From the NCBI GenBank assembly GCA_026874595.1, contig CM049306.1:50048019-50112018 (forward strand): a DNA stretch of 64,000 nt, written 5' to 3'. Under the pieces are notes generated by a model, which had not been told where the DNA came from, ran no database searches, and saw nothing but the letters and a program-made list of their open reading frames with translations. The stretch is from Sipunculus nudus. Lineage: Eukaryota; Annelida; Sipuncula; Golfingiida; Sipunculidae. A program made the position numbers and the translations under genes. Numbering within the stretch: position 1 is the stretch's first letter; each line of letters opens with the position of its first letter. This document shows positions 35,351-46,273 of this stretch, one piece after another.

Positions 35351-37079
35351 TAGTGTGTCCAGAATGAATCCCTGACTAAGGTGGTCATTGTTTCACTTCT
35401 AGTCAAAGAAAGAATTTAAGAAGAACATACTCAAGTATATATAAATGTTAACATTCTAGTAAAAATCTGAACATTGATCTATTCTTTCTTTATTGTGTGT
35501 GAAGTAAGTGCAAGTTACCCTGGTGTAAGTCGATTTTTCTCTTTAATCGTACACACATTCCACAGCAAGCGAATCACCCTGAAAATATTTCAAACTGTGA
35601 TTTAAAATAAGTTTTCTCTGTACATATATTAGATATTTTTAACGAAAGACTACTCATTAAACAGTCATTTTTTTTATAAAGCAAATATAGCGAAGTATAA
35701 TACATTTGGAAAACAGCATGAACTTATTTATTATAAAATATACTATATTTTGTTATTTTCCAAGATTTAAGTTGAGCAATCTTAATTCCAGTCATCCTCT
35801 CTTGCAAAGTGATAAGAACATCGTGAATCCTGATTGAAAGCTGGATTATCTCTTTGCTACATCGTTTACTAAGACTAATCTCAAAAGATCACGAAATCCC
35901 TCGGTACTTTTATGCGGTCTTGTAAAGAAACAAGTAGAAATTTCCCTTAGTATCCCCAAACAATTAAGGCATACCCCCTCTAATATAAGCACCTTCTTCA
36001 AGAGCTGTACTGAAAATTGTAAACTAGCAATGGCATCAATAAAATGATTCGCGAACGATCTCTATATCCGGCAAGTTACGCAAGAAGAAATAAAGACGTT
36101 GTCATTTTTTGTTAGATCAGTGGTCGTGCAATGTCAGCACGCCATCAAAAATCTGACCTGTCATGCAAAGGCGTGTATTTCGGGGTCGTCTACGTTTACT
36201 GAAATCCCTAGGTATAGCACTTACCAGGAGGAAACCTTGCTAGAAGGCCAGTGCCCATTGATGGGGAGGGGTGTCTCTCTTACACATTGTGCGGAAAATG
36301 TTATGGCAAATTGTGTTGCTCTTTCCTTGGAATGTTAAATAAATTCGACTCTAGCAAAAAATTCACCGAATACCATGATATTCAAATAGCCTAAAACAAC
36401 ATTAAATGCCCTTTACCATAACTCCCATAATCTTACAACAGTCTCGTTACAATACGAACGTTTAGAATACCCTGTACATATAGAGTACGTCCTAAATTTA
36501 TGTTTTGTCTTTTGATTTACCACTGGTTATAGACTTTGATGTAAATATGACTTGATATTTTGTGTAACATGAAATCTTTCACCCAGACCTATGTAGGAGT
36601 TATTTCATGTTTAAGATGCACATTTTTATTTCAAATAAAATTTTATTATAAATGTACGGGGGGAATCTGGCCGCTGTGTCACAACTAAACTGTTATGTCT
36701 TACTGTCTCAGTCCATGTAAAGTGCTTTCAGTCGTGTTCCAGTCTGATGCTGACTGCATTGCTGTTCAGGTTCAGTATAACCATCAATGCCAAACCTTTC
36801 AAACCAACACTCGATGTGACTGCTGTGCCACTTCCTTGGAGTGCTGCCAGCTCTACACTTCCAGCCCATAACTGCTAGTTATGCTGTGCTTGTTGTGGAA
36901 AAACTCTTTCATTTTCTTAATTATTGATTAGTCCTGGGCACCTTAGGTTTACTGGTGGGAAACGAAAATTATAGTTTCACTCGTAACTGTTTATTGCGCC
37001 GCCTTTCTCGGTGCTCTGTGTTGTTTTGATAGTACATCTGAGTAGGTCCGTTAATGAAAACCAACCTTATTACCTTTCC
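35351..37079. other. Intergenic, nothing recognised
   Basis: No exon, element end or microsatellite of note. A 79-codon plus-strand frame at 36099-36338 is cysteine-rich but matches no family I know and has no supporting signals. The last exon of DHRS11-like copy A should lie to the left of 38800, but I could not find it. Confidence 0.4.
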
Positions 37080-37715
37080 CTGGTTAAACCAAAGGCAAAT
37101 CGGTCAGTTTTATAGCATAGAGGCAAAACCGATATGACAGAGGCACGTTAACAATGATGGTTTGGTCATAATTGCGTGGATGTTCAGTAAGTATGATAAT
37201 ATGGGAGACAGAAAGTGAGAGCACAACTTGCGTGAAAAAGTAGTCTGATGTTTCGAGTCACATTTTGACTGGATACAATGAAACGATCAATTATTTAAAA
37301 TTTTAAAGTATCCTATATGGCAACTAGAAAGTACCTGCAATCATGGAAACATACACAGGATTAATTAAACTCAGGAATCAAAAACCCACATTTAGCTCTA
37401 CGAAAATTATTAACTGTAATGATAAATTATGACAGAACTAAACCATGACGGAAATAATTTTTAAAGCATCAGATTTTTTTTAGATTGCTGATAAATTAAT
37501 AGTGAATGATTTCAAATTATCTGGAAAGTTTGCTTGACTTTTTTTATATGATCGTTGAAATAATTGGTTTAGATTTCAGACAATGGGTCACAAAAAAGAA
37601 ATCTCCAGCCTTTCTGTCTCAACCTCTGCAATTCCCGAGAATTATGCAACTTGCTCTACGGGACGGATCTGCAAATCATGGATCTGCAAATTACAAAATA
37701 ACAATAAATACATAT
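37080..37715. repeat. Duplicated block A, 3' flank of the dehydrogenase
   Basis: Aligns with 58920-59825 (GGTTAAACC, GAGGCAAAA, ATCTGCA(A/C)ATCATGGA and others in the same order). The MITE at 59188-59489 is absent here: the two flanks meet at about 37355. Confidence 0.75.
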
Positions 37716-38722
37716 TATTACAGGAGTCCCTTTTATTGTGTGCAGCAGTCTTACATGTGTCTGTGTAGCGCTAGCATTGTCCGTTGCAATGGTCGACGCG
37801 CGAGCTGGCCCGGTCCATGTATGGGGTCTGATGTGTAGAAACAGAGCCGTCAGGCTGATCTCGAATTTTTTGGGCTGGTCGCGCCTATGAGCGCGTGTCT
37901 TGTAATGTTCTTTGGGTGTGTTTACTGTGCTGTTGTTGATTGTTCGTGAAATAGAAGTTTCTAGAATTTTCGGATGAAAAGTTATAAATAGGGGCTGGTT
38001 TTTAGAGCGAAAGGGAGGAGAGAGAAATATTCCAGCGGACACGGAAGAGTGTGAGTCAGTTTTGGGACCTATCCGATCATAACAGTAATATCAGGGATTC
38101 TACGGACTCTGCAGATTTAGTGCGGCCTGTCTCCAGTTTACTTTCGGGATTATTAAAGGAGCTTCACTTTTGGATTACAGCAGATTGATGTTGTGACGGA
38201 GTTGAACTGTTACTCTCTGAGAAGATGAATTTGAACTGTTCATCTGGATTATACATTTTAAAGGACTTGTTGTTTATTATTCTGTGTGATTGTATTGATG
38301 TACTGTTATACTGTTGTTATACTGAGTAATCGTATTGATTAAGTGTATTGTAATGTTAGGGAAGTTTTAAGAATTAATTATAATTATATGTGAACTGTTC
38401 ATCTGGATTATACATTTTAAAGGATTTGTTGTCGCTGTGACAATGGTGGTATCCATGTACCGTACACATGTACTGTGTGATTGTATTGAATTACTGTTAT
38501 ACTGTTGTTATACTGTGTAATTGTACTAAGTGTATTGTAATGTTAGGGTTGTTTTAAGGATACATTATAGTTATTTGTTAACAAAAAAAACCACTGACTT
38601 CTTTATTCATTCCCCTAGACATTTCATCCTGCCTAGTGTTACAGAATCTGATTTTTTTTATCTCCATAACAAAATTTGTGCTCGTCACGTCTACATGATC
38701 TGTTGATATTAGGTTCCGTAAC

Positions 38723-38723
<1 letters not shown>
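37716..38723 (+). mobile_element. Solo LTR of the R1/R2 family with an internal duplication
   Basis: Starts TATTAC and ends GTAACA, with a TATAAATA box near 37984. At 1008 bp it is longer than its relatives because a block of about 165 bp is repeated: GAACTGTTCATCTGGATTAT occurs at 38232 and again at 38392. No element interior is present. A target-site duplication is not clear because the right side runs straight into an (AT)n array. Confidence 0.82.

Positions 38724-38724
<1 letters not shown>

Positions 38725-38782
<58 letters not shown>
38725..38782. repeat. (AT)n microsatellite
   Basis: A pure AT array directly between the solo LTR and copy A exon 6. Confidence 0.95.
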
Positions 38783-38789
<7 letters not shown>

Positions 38790-38799
38790 TATTTCTTAC

Positions 38800-38863
38800 C
38801 TGACATGAGGTGGTGCCGACAAACGTACAAAACAGCCTCCGCTATGTCTTCAGCTTGTAGACA
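38800..38863 (-). pseudogene. DHRS11-like copy A, exon 6, with two 1-base deletions
   Basis: Acceptor AG before 38863, donor GTAAG after 38800. The frame begins CLQAEDIAEAVLYV, matching the DHRS11 region that precedes the last strand (KPEDVAEAVIYVLS in human). The paralogous exon of copy B is 66 bases; this one is 64. One T is missing after the YV codons and another near the donor, so the end reads out of frame. This lesion, with those in exon 1, argues that copy A no longer makes a normal enzyme. Confidence 0.82.
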
Positions 38864-39027
38864 CTGTTAAATAAGACAAATTACATCAACTCACATACGT
38901 ATAAAAAAGCTGAAAAGATAATTATTGACATACATACCGAAATAAATGCTTAGGGAAACGACACAGTTTCCATAATTTCACACGATATCCTCCTGTGTTC
39001 ATGTCGACAATAATAACACCAACTTAC

Positions 39028-39111
39028 CTGTATACTGCCATATAGAACCTTGGCTCTTTCTGCATTCATTCTCTGAGCGAATTCCGTTTCCACAAGTCCT
39101 GGGTTGATTTG
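39028..39111 (-). pseudogene. DHRS11-like copy A, exon 5
   Basis: Acceptor TTTTTTCAG, donor CAG/GTAAG; 28 codons beginning QINPGLVETEF, the post-catalytic PG motif segment that contacts the cofactor. It is one codon shorter than copy B exon 5 because of an in-frame 3-base loss after RM. The exon itself is open; it is labelled pseudogene because of lesions elsewhere in copy A. Confidence 0.85.
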
Positions 39112-39349
39112 CTGAAAAAAGAAATGTTGCAAATGTATAATTTTAGTGAGTACAAACAGAAAAAATGTACATATAGAATAATTAGCAATACAGTATGACA
39201 TTATCTCTAATAAAAAAATTACAATTAGACAGGAATTCGGATTCTAAATCGAAAGAATACTTCCTCCGTTAACTCTCTTTGGTCTGCACACCCTTTCTCG
39301 TTACTTTGTTTGGTCTCCCGTCACCTTCTTATCTTGTGGAAGGATATAC

Positions 39350-39600
39350 ATATTATGGTGGAGGTTATCGCCTCCATTCGTTATGCTTGCTTAACCATGT
39401 ACATCTGGAGAAATTCTTTCCAGCTTCGGAGTCTGTGACAGGGGCTTACACGCGATATTCCTGATGTAAGCCTGGCTCTGTATATCACTCCTGTGGGTCA
39501 TGGGTGTGTGTCATCCCTATTGCTGGGCCATAATACCGAGGAATCCCCGAAAGGCGCAATCGTTTGTGAGTGAAACACGAGAGTTTGGCAAAGTCTCCCC
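39350..39600 (-). mobile_element. tRNA-derived SINE, copy 2 (head lost)
   Basis: Shares the tail (GGTGGAGGTTATCGCC on the plus strand near 39359) and the conserved core (CGTTTGTGAGTGAAACAC near 39561) with the other two copies, but the tRNA-like head is missing. It sits about 240 bp from exon 5, as copy 3 does in the duplicate region, so the insertion predates the duplication. Confidence 0.7.
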
Positions 39601-39639
39601 ATTCTACAAACTGTTTTACTCATGTACGTCGTTCCGTCA

Positions 39640-40430
39640 TTCTGTCATTTCGTCAATCGGAACTCCAACAGTTGTGAGGACTTTTTTCGCAATGCATGCA
39701 GGTATTGGCCTGAGTTTAAGTGTGTGGACGGATGATGACCAGATACAGATCGAGTTCGCGTTTCGTTCCGGCTGACCTCCTTTTGACGGTACGACGGCTA
39801 CTTAACATAGAACATATAATTTTTGCTATTGCGTTTCGTTCCGGCTGACCTATATTTGATGGTATGATATCTCCTGAACAAATAAAATTTCATGAAAAAA
39901 AATGCACTTGAACGGACATTTTAGCAATGCCTGTATATATTGACCTGATTTTTTATGTACGGTTGGATAATGACGAGTTACAGGTCGAGCTTACATACTT
40001 CTGACGACTTGAATTTCCTCATCTGTGTTCGCGTTCACACATTTGAAAACCTTGCATCTCTGACACATTGCTATTTATGGTCCCCCGCCGTCGCCGAAGG
40101 TGCTGTCGGCGGGGGTTATAGAAATGGTTAGCATGGTTACAGATATGTTAACGCAATAACAAAAAAGGATTTGAGGTACAGTCACCAAACTTGTAGCATT
40201 GATGCAGTTCATGAAAGGCTAGGTCAAGTTCGGACATGGTTGACCTTGACGCACTTTTCATGGTCACAAAGGTGATAGAACTAAAATGATGTTAACGCTA
40301 TAACTCGAAAAAAAAATTTGAGGCTGGGTCACCAAACTTGCAGCTTTGATGCACCTCATTAAGTGCTCGTTGTGTACTCTTAGAAAAATCACTTACAGAT
40401 CAAATTTGAATTTCTCTCTGCTTGACCAAC
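39640..40430. repeat. Two short tandem arrays (about 230 bp and 144 bp periods)
   Basis: GCAATGC(A/C)TG...GGATAATGAC-type units occur near 39690 and 39924. Units with GTCACCAAACTTG(T/C)AGC recur near 40180 and 40327. A CCCCCGCCGTCGCCG / CGGCGGGGG hairpin lies between them at 40082-40117. All look like dispersed molluscan repeats. No gene is seen. Confidence 0.55.
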
Positions 40431-41017
40431 ATTTCACCAGGAGTTATACCCCTTTAGTAAGAATATTTCATGGAATTTTTTATCATCACCATCATTGATC
40501 TTGATTTACTGAACATTATTATATCATACAGAGACAATGATAAAATTCTGGTTTTTCGGCATTGTTACATTTATACTTCACAACTTAAAAAAAAAATATT
40601 TCTAATTTGCTGCCGATGGGGCCATTTGTGTTGTCCCGCCACATCTTGTTTATTTTTACCTAAGTGAATATATTAACAAACAGAAATGAAATTACAATTT
40701 ATTTGCACTATTGCAATGTCGACGATATAGCTAATTAGTGGTGCATTGCTCGGGAGGGATACATGAAATTCATGTGTGATGGAAATTATTTGATAAATTG
40801 ATCTAAATACATACCACCTCATATATATCTGTTCCCGAGTACAGTCCGGTTTGGTGGCATGAACTCATTGTTTGATAATCAGCTATTATTGGTCGGGTGA
40901 TGAATTTTGTGTATGTATGTTATACATCTATTATTTACAAGAAATTGATACATCATGCCAATGGGTCCAGGGATGCGCTCGCCTCAATAAGTAATCGTAT
41001 CCCGTACGTAGTATAAA

Positions 41018-41083
41018 ATGGGAATGGAGGACCTTGATATTGGCGAAGAGACAACATCCCTGAATATCCGTGTCCTTGAATAA
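41018..41083 (+). other. 21-codon open frame shared by both duplicate blocks
   Basis: ATG to TAA, starting MGMEDLDIGEETT, with AATAAA overlapping the stop. The counterpart at 63829-63894 keeps the length and ends in TGA. It may be only part of a conserved repeat; no function can be assigned. Confidence 0.25.
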
Positions 41084-41182
41084 ATAAAGCCTTTTCTACA
41101 CACGAATAATACGTCTCGGTTTCATTGTTCATTTAAAAGACGGATGATAAAATATATGATCCATCCCTCCAGCAATACTTAC

Positions 41183-41312
41183 ACTGAAACGAATATGAGA
41201 CTTAATTTCTCTAAGTTCGTTCCTCAACCCTTCCACCATTGCGCTGACAGCGAACTTTGTCGCTGAATAAAAGTGAGTTCTTGAACTTGGTATGACCCTC
41301 TTTCCTGACAAA
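41183..41312 (-). pseudogene. DHRS11-like copy A, exon 4 (catalytic YxxxK)
   Basis: Acceptor TATTTCAG, donor AGT/GTAAG; 130 bases. Encodes SGKRVIPSS then THFYSATKFAVSA. YSATK is the catalytic Tyr-x-x-x-Lys of short-chain dehydrogenases, and the first serine codon, completed across the intron with exon 3, is the usual catalytic serine region. The phase joins exon 3 (AG+T) and exon 5 exactly. The exon is intact; only the gene as a whole is judged broken. Confidence 0.88.
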
Positions 41313-41751
41313 CTGAAATAGGTAAACATCATTTTAGACAAAAGGGGCTAGAGAAGAATAAAACTGGAGGAGTGGAAAATAATTGAGAATAATAAACACA
41401 ACATGGTTAAAGAAATGTTTTGCCTCTAGCCTACGCTCCTCACTCGGCGGTAATACCTTGCAGTCCCAGGTCGCCTTTTGTACCGCTAAATTGTATAACA
41501 GTGTTCTCTGAGTTATGCCACCAGGGGGAGCACAGAGCAAGTAATTGTAATCCGACCAATGAGAGCGTGGTAGGCATTGTGCTACTAGCTCCAAATTTTA
41601 AACATGCGACAACGGCTCTACGTGGCATGATTTTACCGGTTCTGGCTCAAACCCAGGGAATCAGACCAACGAGAGTGGGTGACTTAATCATGGGTAATTG
41701 TTGACCAATTCTGATAATTCTGATAAATTCTTAGTCATCCGATACGCTTAC

Positions 41752-41846
41752 CTGTTAATCTGAATCACGTGACCATCGTCCACCCCGCGTTCTCTCATGG
41801 ACTTGGCCGCTTCCCGGGTACATATCGCTAGACCGAGTATGTTTAC
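41752..41846 (-). pseudogene. DHRS11-like copy A, exon 3
   Basis: Acceptor TTAG, donor AACAG/GTAAG; 95 bases, open. Encodes VNILGLAICTREAAKSM and then DDGHVIQIN, matching DHRS11 VNVLALSICTREA and DDGHIININ around the fourth and fifth strands. It ends with AG of a split serine codon. Confidence 0.87.
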
Positions 41847-42112
41847 CTAACAGAGTTTTTTGGGCAAGTTAGATGCAAACAGACTGGGATATATATGATA
41901 TATAAAGGACCTTAACGCCGAAAAAAAATTCTTTAAATTCATGGACTATGATGGGTATAAAGCGACCATATATACCATATACTCGAATAAATACTATAAA
42001 GGCCGCAAAATCACAAAGTAAAACTATACATACTATGAATACTGTAATAGCTTTTAGGATTATTTTTCCCTGTATTCTCTTTGTTTAATAAGTACTACAT
42101 GCACGTATATAA

Positions 42113-42291
42113 ACAGTAGAACTTTAGAATTAGGGACACTGACGGGGCCGGACATTTTGCCCGCAATAGAGAGGTGCCCTTAGTGTAAGAGGTTATAGAT
42201 TTCGGAACCAACCATTTAGCGACTTTCCGTAGGTGGCCGTAAATAGCAGGTGCCCTTAGTACAGAGGTGCCTGTTAAGAGAGGTTTCAATG

Positions 42292-42356
<65 letters not shown>

Positions 42357-42550
42357 CACAGTGGAACCTCTCCTAGTGGGCACCTGCATAAAGGGGGGGG
42401 AACTCTATATAGTGGCAACTTTTTGACAGCCCTGTTTTCTCTCCTTCTTATACTTTTTCTTATATGTTCGGGACCTCCTTTCAGTCGGCACCTCTAAAAA
42501 CTGGCCAATTTGACCCAGTCCCTAGTGTTCACAATATAGTGATCTTACTG
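42113..42550. mobile_element. Foldback repeat around an (AT)n core
   Basis: The left arm (42113-42290) and right arm (42356-42550) are inverted relatives built from GGCACCT-type units: AGAGAGGTTTCAATG on the left mirrors GTGGAACCTCTCC on the right. They are separated by an (AT)n array at 42293-42355. The palindromic core makes a cruciform likely. It lies in the intron between copy A exons 2 and 3. Confidence 0.55.
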
Positions 42551-42785
42551 TATATATGTGTGTGTATGTATGTATGTATGTATGTATATATATATATATA
42601 TGTACACATAAAGATCCGATTAAGACAATGACATTTCAGTTTCTCTAACTTTCATGTATTTCTCAAACAGGAACAATACAAATGTTGTTATTTTTTATTG
42701 AAAGCATTTTCCGAAAGAATTATATACAGATATTGTTATTTTGTACTGAAAGCATTTACCAATGTAAATTAATTAAGCTACTTAC

Positions 42786-42989
42786 ATTTATCATATTAGC
42801 CCAGTCACTGGTTTCCCCCGAGAGCAGGGGCGCCACGTGAGCCAGTCCAGCGTTGTTGACACACACGTCCATGCCGCCATGTTGGTTACGGATCTCATCA
42901 AACATGGCGAGGACATCTTCCTCTTTTCTGACGTCACAACGTATTGCAAATAGTTTCCCCTTTTCTCCTGACAGCTTTTTACCGATCTC
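42786..42989 (-). pseudogene. DHRS11-like copy A, exon 2 (NNAG motif)
   Basis: Acceptor TTTTTAG, donor AAT/GTAAG; exactly 68 codons, phase 0 at both ends. Encodes the second half of the Rossmann fold: RCDVRKEEDV (the aspartate that contacts adenine) and VCVNNAGLAHVAPLLSG, with the NNAG motif that stabilises the central sheet. It is open and well preserved, so decay of copy A is probably recent. Confidence 0.88.
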
Positions 42990-43070
42990 CTAAAAATTGA
43001 AAAAAAAAGATTATCCACGCATTAGTTGTATATATAATCAAATAATACTGAAGAATCAAGTACTGACACA

Positions 43071-43560
43071 TTAAGGGACATAATCAGGAGCAATATTATG
43101 CTTTTCCCTTCACGTTATCAGTTAATAATTGCTTTATACAAAGGTTTCCAGGCAAAACCATCCCAACATACAGTATCAGTACCCAACCTTGAGCTTGGCC
43201 CAATGTAAATTCATTGTAGAACCTATCGCAACAGATTTTTACAATAGGTCCAGGGGCCTCAGCTGATATGAAACCGGCAGGACATATGAGACCATTCGGG
43301 TCCTATCAGAACTACCGCATGTATTACATCTGTTGAGCCAAGTCAGTCAGGTCATCTCCTGACTGACAAGTGTTGAGGCCCGGGCGATCCCCACGCGCTG
43401 TGTTTATGCTAAGCTTGTGATTGCGGCCGGTTCATTCTTTCAAAAACTCCCGTACAAAAGTAAGCCGAAGGTTTCAGGACAATATTTTCAGTACAATTTT
43501 TATATATTAAAAAGAACACGCTAAGTTTCGTGTTGATTCAACATGCTTTATATGTGACAA
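43071..43560 (+). mobile_element. piggyBac-type MITE, copy 3 (decayed right end)
   Basis: Begins TTAAGGGACATAATCAGG and follows copy 2 through CATACAGT(A/G)TCA, TCAGTCAGG and CCCACGCGCTGTGTTTATG to the TTCAACATGCTTTAT block. The right TTAA end is not preserved. It lies in the first intron of DHRS11-like copy A. Confidence 0.6.
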
Positions 43561-43864
43561 GCTGATAAACCCAGTAATCGTTTTTTTTATCGAGGTGTAG
43601 GGATGTATAAAATGGCATGGTGAATGTTGGCTTAATCTATTTATTCCAAAAGTAGCAATAAAATAGAGATTTTCAGTGGGATACTGTCTCAGAGAACATT
43701 GAGGACAAAAGTGGACCGACATTGCCTAATAAGTCTATGTTTGTAGGCCTCTGAAATATTGAAACTTAACATTAAATACACACACATATATATAACATTA
43801 TATTAACATTAGGTAAACATATATATAATATTATATATAGCATAATAATGTTATAAATATATAA

Positions 43865-43880
43865 TATTATAAATATATAA

Positions 43881-43952
<72 letters not shown>
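43865..43952. repeat. Interrupted (AT)n array
   Basis: AT repeats with AAAT interruptions, in the first intron of copy A. Confidence 0.9.
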
Positions 43953-43955
<3 letters not shown>

Positions 43956-44099
43956 CTTTTTTTAACAATACAAGTGATTAATGAGTGCTCAGTACAATGC
44001 AGCAGATCCGAAAATAATAAGTTAGAAACCTCTAATTTGAATTCGGTGAAACAAGCCATGGTCATTCCATACAGGGGCTATTTGACGTGGGCGTCAATA

Positions 44100-46151
44100 T
44101 AAAATGGACGCTATAGCGGTCTGTTATTTGTCCCCTCATTTAGGTATTTGTTTTAAGTTTTGAGGAGCAATATATGTTTGCAGGGAAAACCTAGTTGTGT
44201 GGTGCTTATATCATGTTGCACTTAGCAAATGATCCTAATTAAGCCGTGAGTGTATATACATGTTTGGGCTTTTGAAATCGTACGCATTCCAGAAGTGACA
44301 AGCCTTCGGATTTTGTATAAATACTAGCATAATACCCGTTCCTGTGTCGAGACAGGTTTTCCAGTGCTCGAGTTCACCCAGTGTACAAATGCAAAAACAA
44401 TAGCTTTTGGGTTTATACCAATTAAGCATCCACCGCAGGTAGCCGGTTTGCTGCGAATGGAAGGCTCGAAGCAGTTCAACGGTGTGTAACATAGATGTTT
44501 CAATACAACAAAGATGTTGTAATATATATAAATATGACTTGTTTATTTTGCCATTTATGCTACCATTAGTTGTGAGCTTGTGGAAGATGCTGCGAGTGAT
44601 CTGGCACCAGCACCCTTGCTAGCCGGGTTTCACACGATGGCGCGAGGTTTCTTATCAGATTTTGCAAGTTACAATTAAAGACCTGCCAGGAACTCGGTAG
44701 TCCTTCCAGAGCTTTACGTTTGCTACCAAAAATAAAACGCGATCCATGTACTTACAGACGAAACTCAGTGCCAGCTCGTATCACAAAATGTTCGACCAGA
44801 GAGCCGTAACTTAGTTATATAATTTGCCGCGAGGTGACAGTACCTGTTCCTAGAGTTACGACACAGTAAGAGCAAGGTTTGTGTCTCAGTTAGTGGGTGG
44901 AATTAGGTCTTCATCATTTCATCGACTGGGAAAGTCTATACTTTTGGCTGCGCAATCCTTATCAACCTCCGTACAGGATCAAGGTCCACTGAGACAATAA
45001 TAGATTTCTGCAAGGGGATGTGCACACGACACGGGACTACAGCGGGTTTGACCTTGTTTGCTGGGTCAACCATGCACTGTATATAAACATGGCGGACCAC
45101 ATGCACCTGGACGTCACCTGTCAACCCACAATCGCGCCCATTTACTAAACACATGCTGAAACCGTGTGGCACGTGCTATTGTTTGTATACATTTACGCCA
45201 CCATGGTACCGATATCGCGCCGCAATGTAGTTCCCGGAGTTTTACAACATGTAAAAAACAAACAGACAATCATATTCTTAAAACTGTTATATTTCATATG
45301 AAGGCGTTCGACTGAAAAAAAGTGCCTTGTGCACATTGATTGGCAGAGAACTATCCCTTCCTTAGACGAGATCTCGCGTGGGGAGAATGTCTCATTAGGT
45401 CATAATTTCTAGGTACAAATTGTTCCGTTTGACACAGGTCGTTTTACGTGGTTTGGAAAGAGTTAACCTCACGGATGGTTGGACAGAACTGTTGAATCAC
45501 GTTTGGATAATTATTTCATGAGTTGCATTACGACACCATATACCCCCTACATATTACCAATAATACAGATGCTTCGACAGATTTAGTATGAAGGAAATAA
45601 TGGGCACTTACTGTAAATAAAAGGAGATATCGCCTCTACTCAACGCGAGCTCGTGTTTTTTTTTTTTAACCCAGTTGTATCAAACAATGGGAATCTGGCA
45701 TGATGGGAAACAATGCGAAAAAAGGTGGGATGGATATTTAAGAAAACGAGGGTCTTTCCTCGAAAGTTAGCTATTTTTGCTGGGGAGATGTTAATTTGCA
45801 TAGATGCCTCTATCTAATTTGTGTGGGAATCCTACTGAGTTTGTCCAATTACGAACCGTGAGGTTGACGATCACCATACCACAATATCACCCCCCCCCCC
45901 CCACCCCCGTAATTTTTTTTGGTGCAACCTTTTTCCAATATACTCGTTTGTGTGTCTAACAGACGGGTGATCTAAGCATTTACATTGCTGTCCATGCGGA
46001 TGTTACTGTTTTCGTGTGGCTGGGGTACCTAAACGCTCCTGCTTAATGAAGGGCGCGGGGGGGGGGGGGGGCTACACGTGAGCCAGGCTTTGCTGTTGCT
46101 GCATTGCTTGCAAGTGTCCCCTTGTTTAACATGAAACGTCATGAGACCTAC
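44100..46151. repeat. First intron of copy A; repeat pair at 44750-44945
   Basis: The part 44750-44945 is related to 48540-48735 (AATTTGCCGCGAG, AGTGCCAGCTC and CATCGACTGG in the same order). The rest (45000-45250) is richer in CpG, with TATATAAA followed by an ATG near 45090, but no gene can be supported. Short C- and G-runs lie at 45891-45902 and 46058-46071. Confidence 0.5.
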
Positions 46152-46273
46152 CTGAATTTGTTCAACGTTTCTTGCACATCCAACCACTGTCATCCCCTGC
46201 TTGACCAGCAGCTCAGCTATAGCAGCTCAGACGCCCCCGTCACCAGGGCTACTCGGCCTGACCAACGGTCCGT
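46152..46273 (-). pseudogene. DHRS11-like copy A, exon 1, start lost and 10-base deletion
   Basis: Minus-strand exon with a CAG/GTAGG donor. The codon that is ATG in copy X reads ACG here, and 10 bases are missing in the glycine-rich cofactor loop right after VTGAS, which shifts the frame into a TAG. After the gap the sequence still matches the dehydrogenase (ELLVKQGM, VVGCARNVEQIQ in the original frame) and joins exon 2 in phase. Loss of both the start and the loop means this exon cannot begin a working enzyme. Confidence 0.83.

Noticed and set aside
36099-36338. Cysteine-rich 79-codon ORF
   Set aside because: No family match, no secretion signal that convinces me and no duplicate; probably chance.
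43772-44065. ORF rich in Tyr-Ile repeats
   Set aside because: It is a translation of an (AT)n microsatellite; the same applies to similar ORFs at 13655, 38639, 42095 and 60178.
44936-45172. CpG-rich segment with TATATAAA and a short frame
   Set aside because: It lies in the first intron of copy A next to a dispersed repeat; there is no second line of evidence for a promoter or exon.
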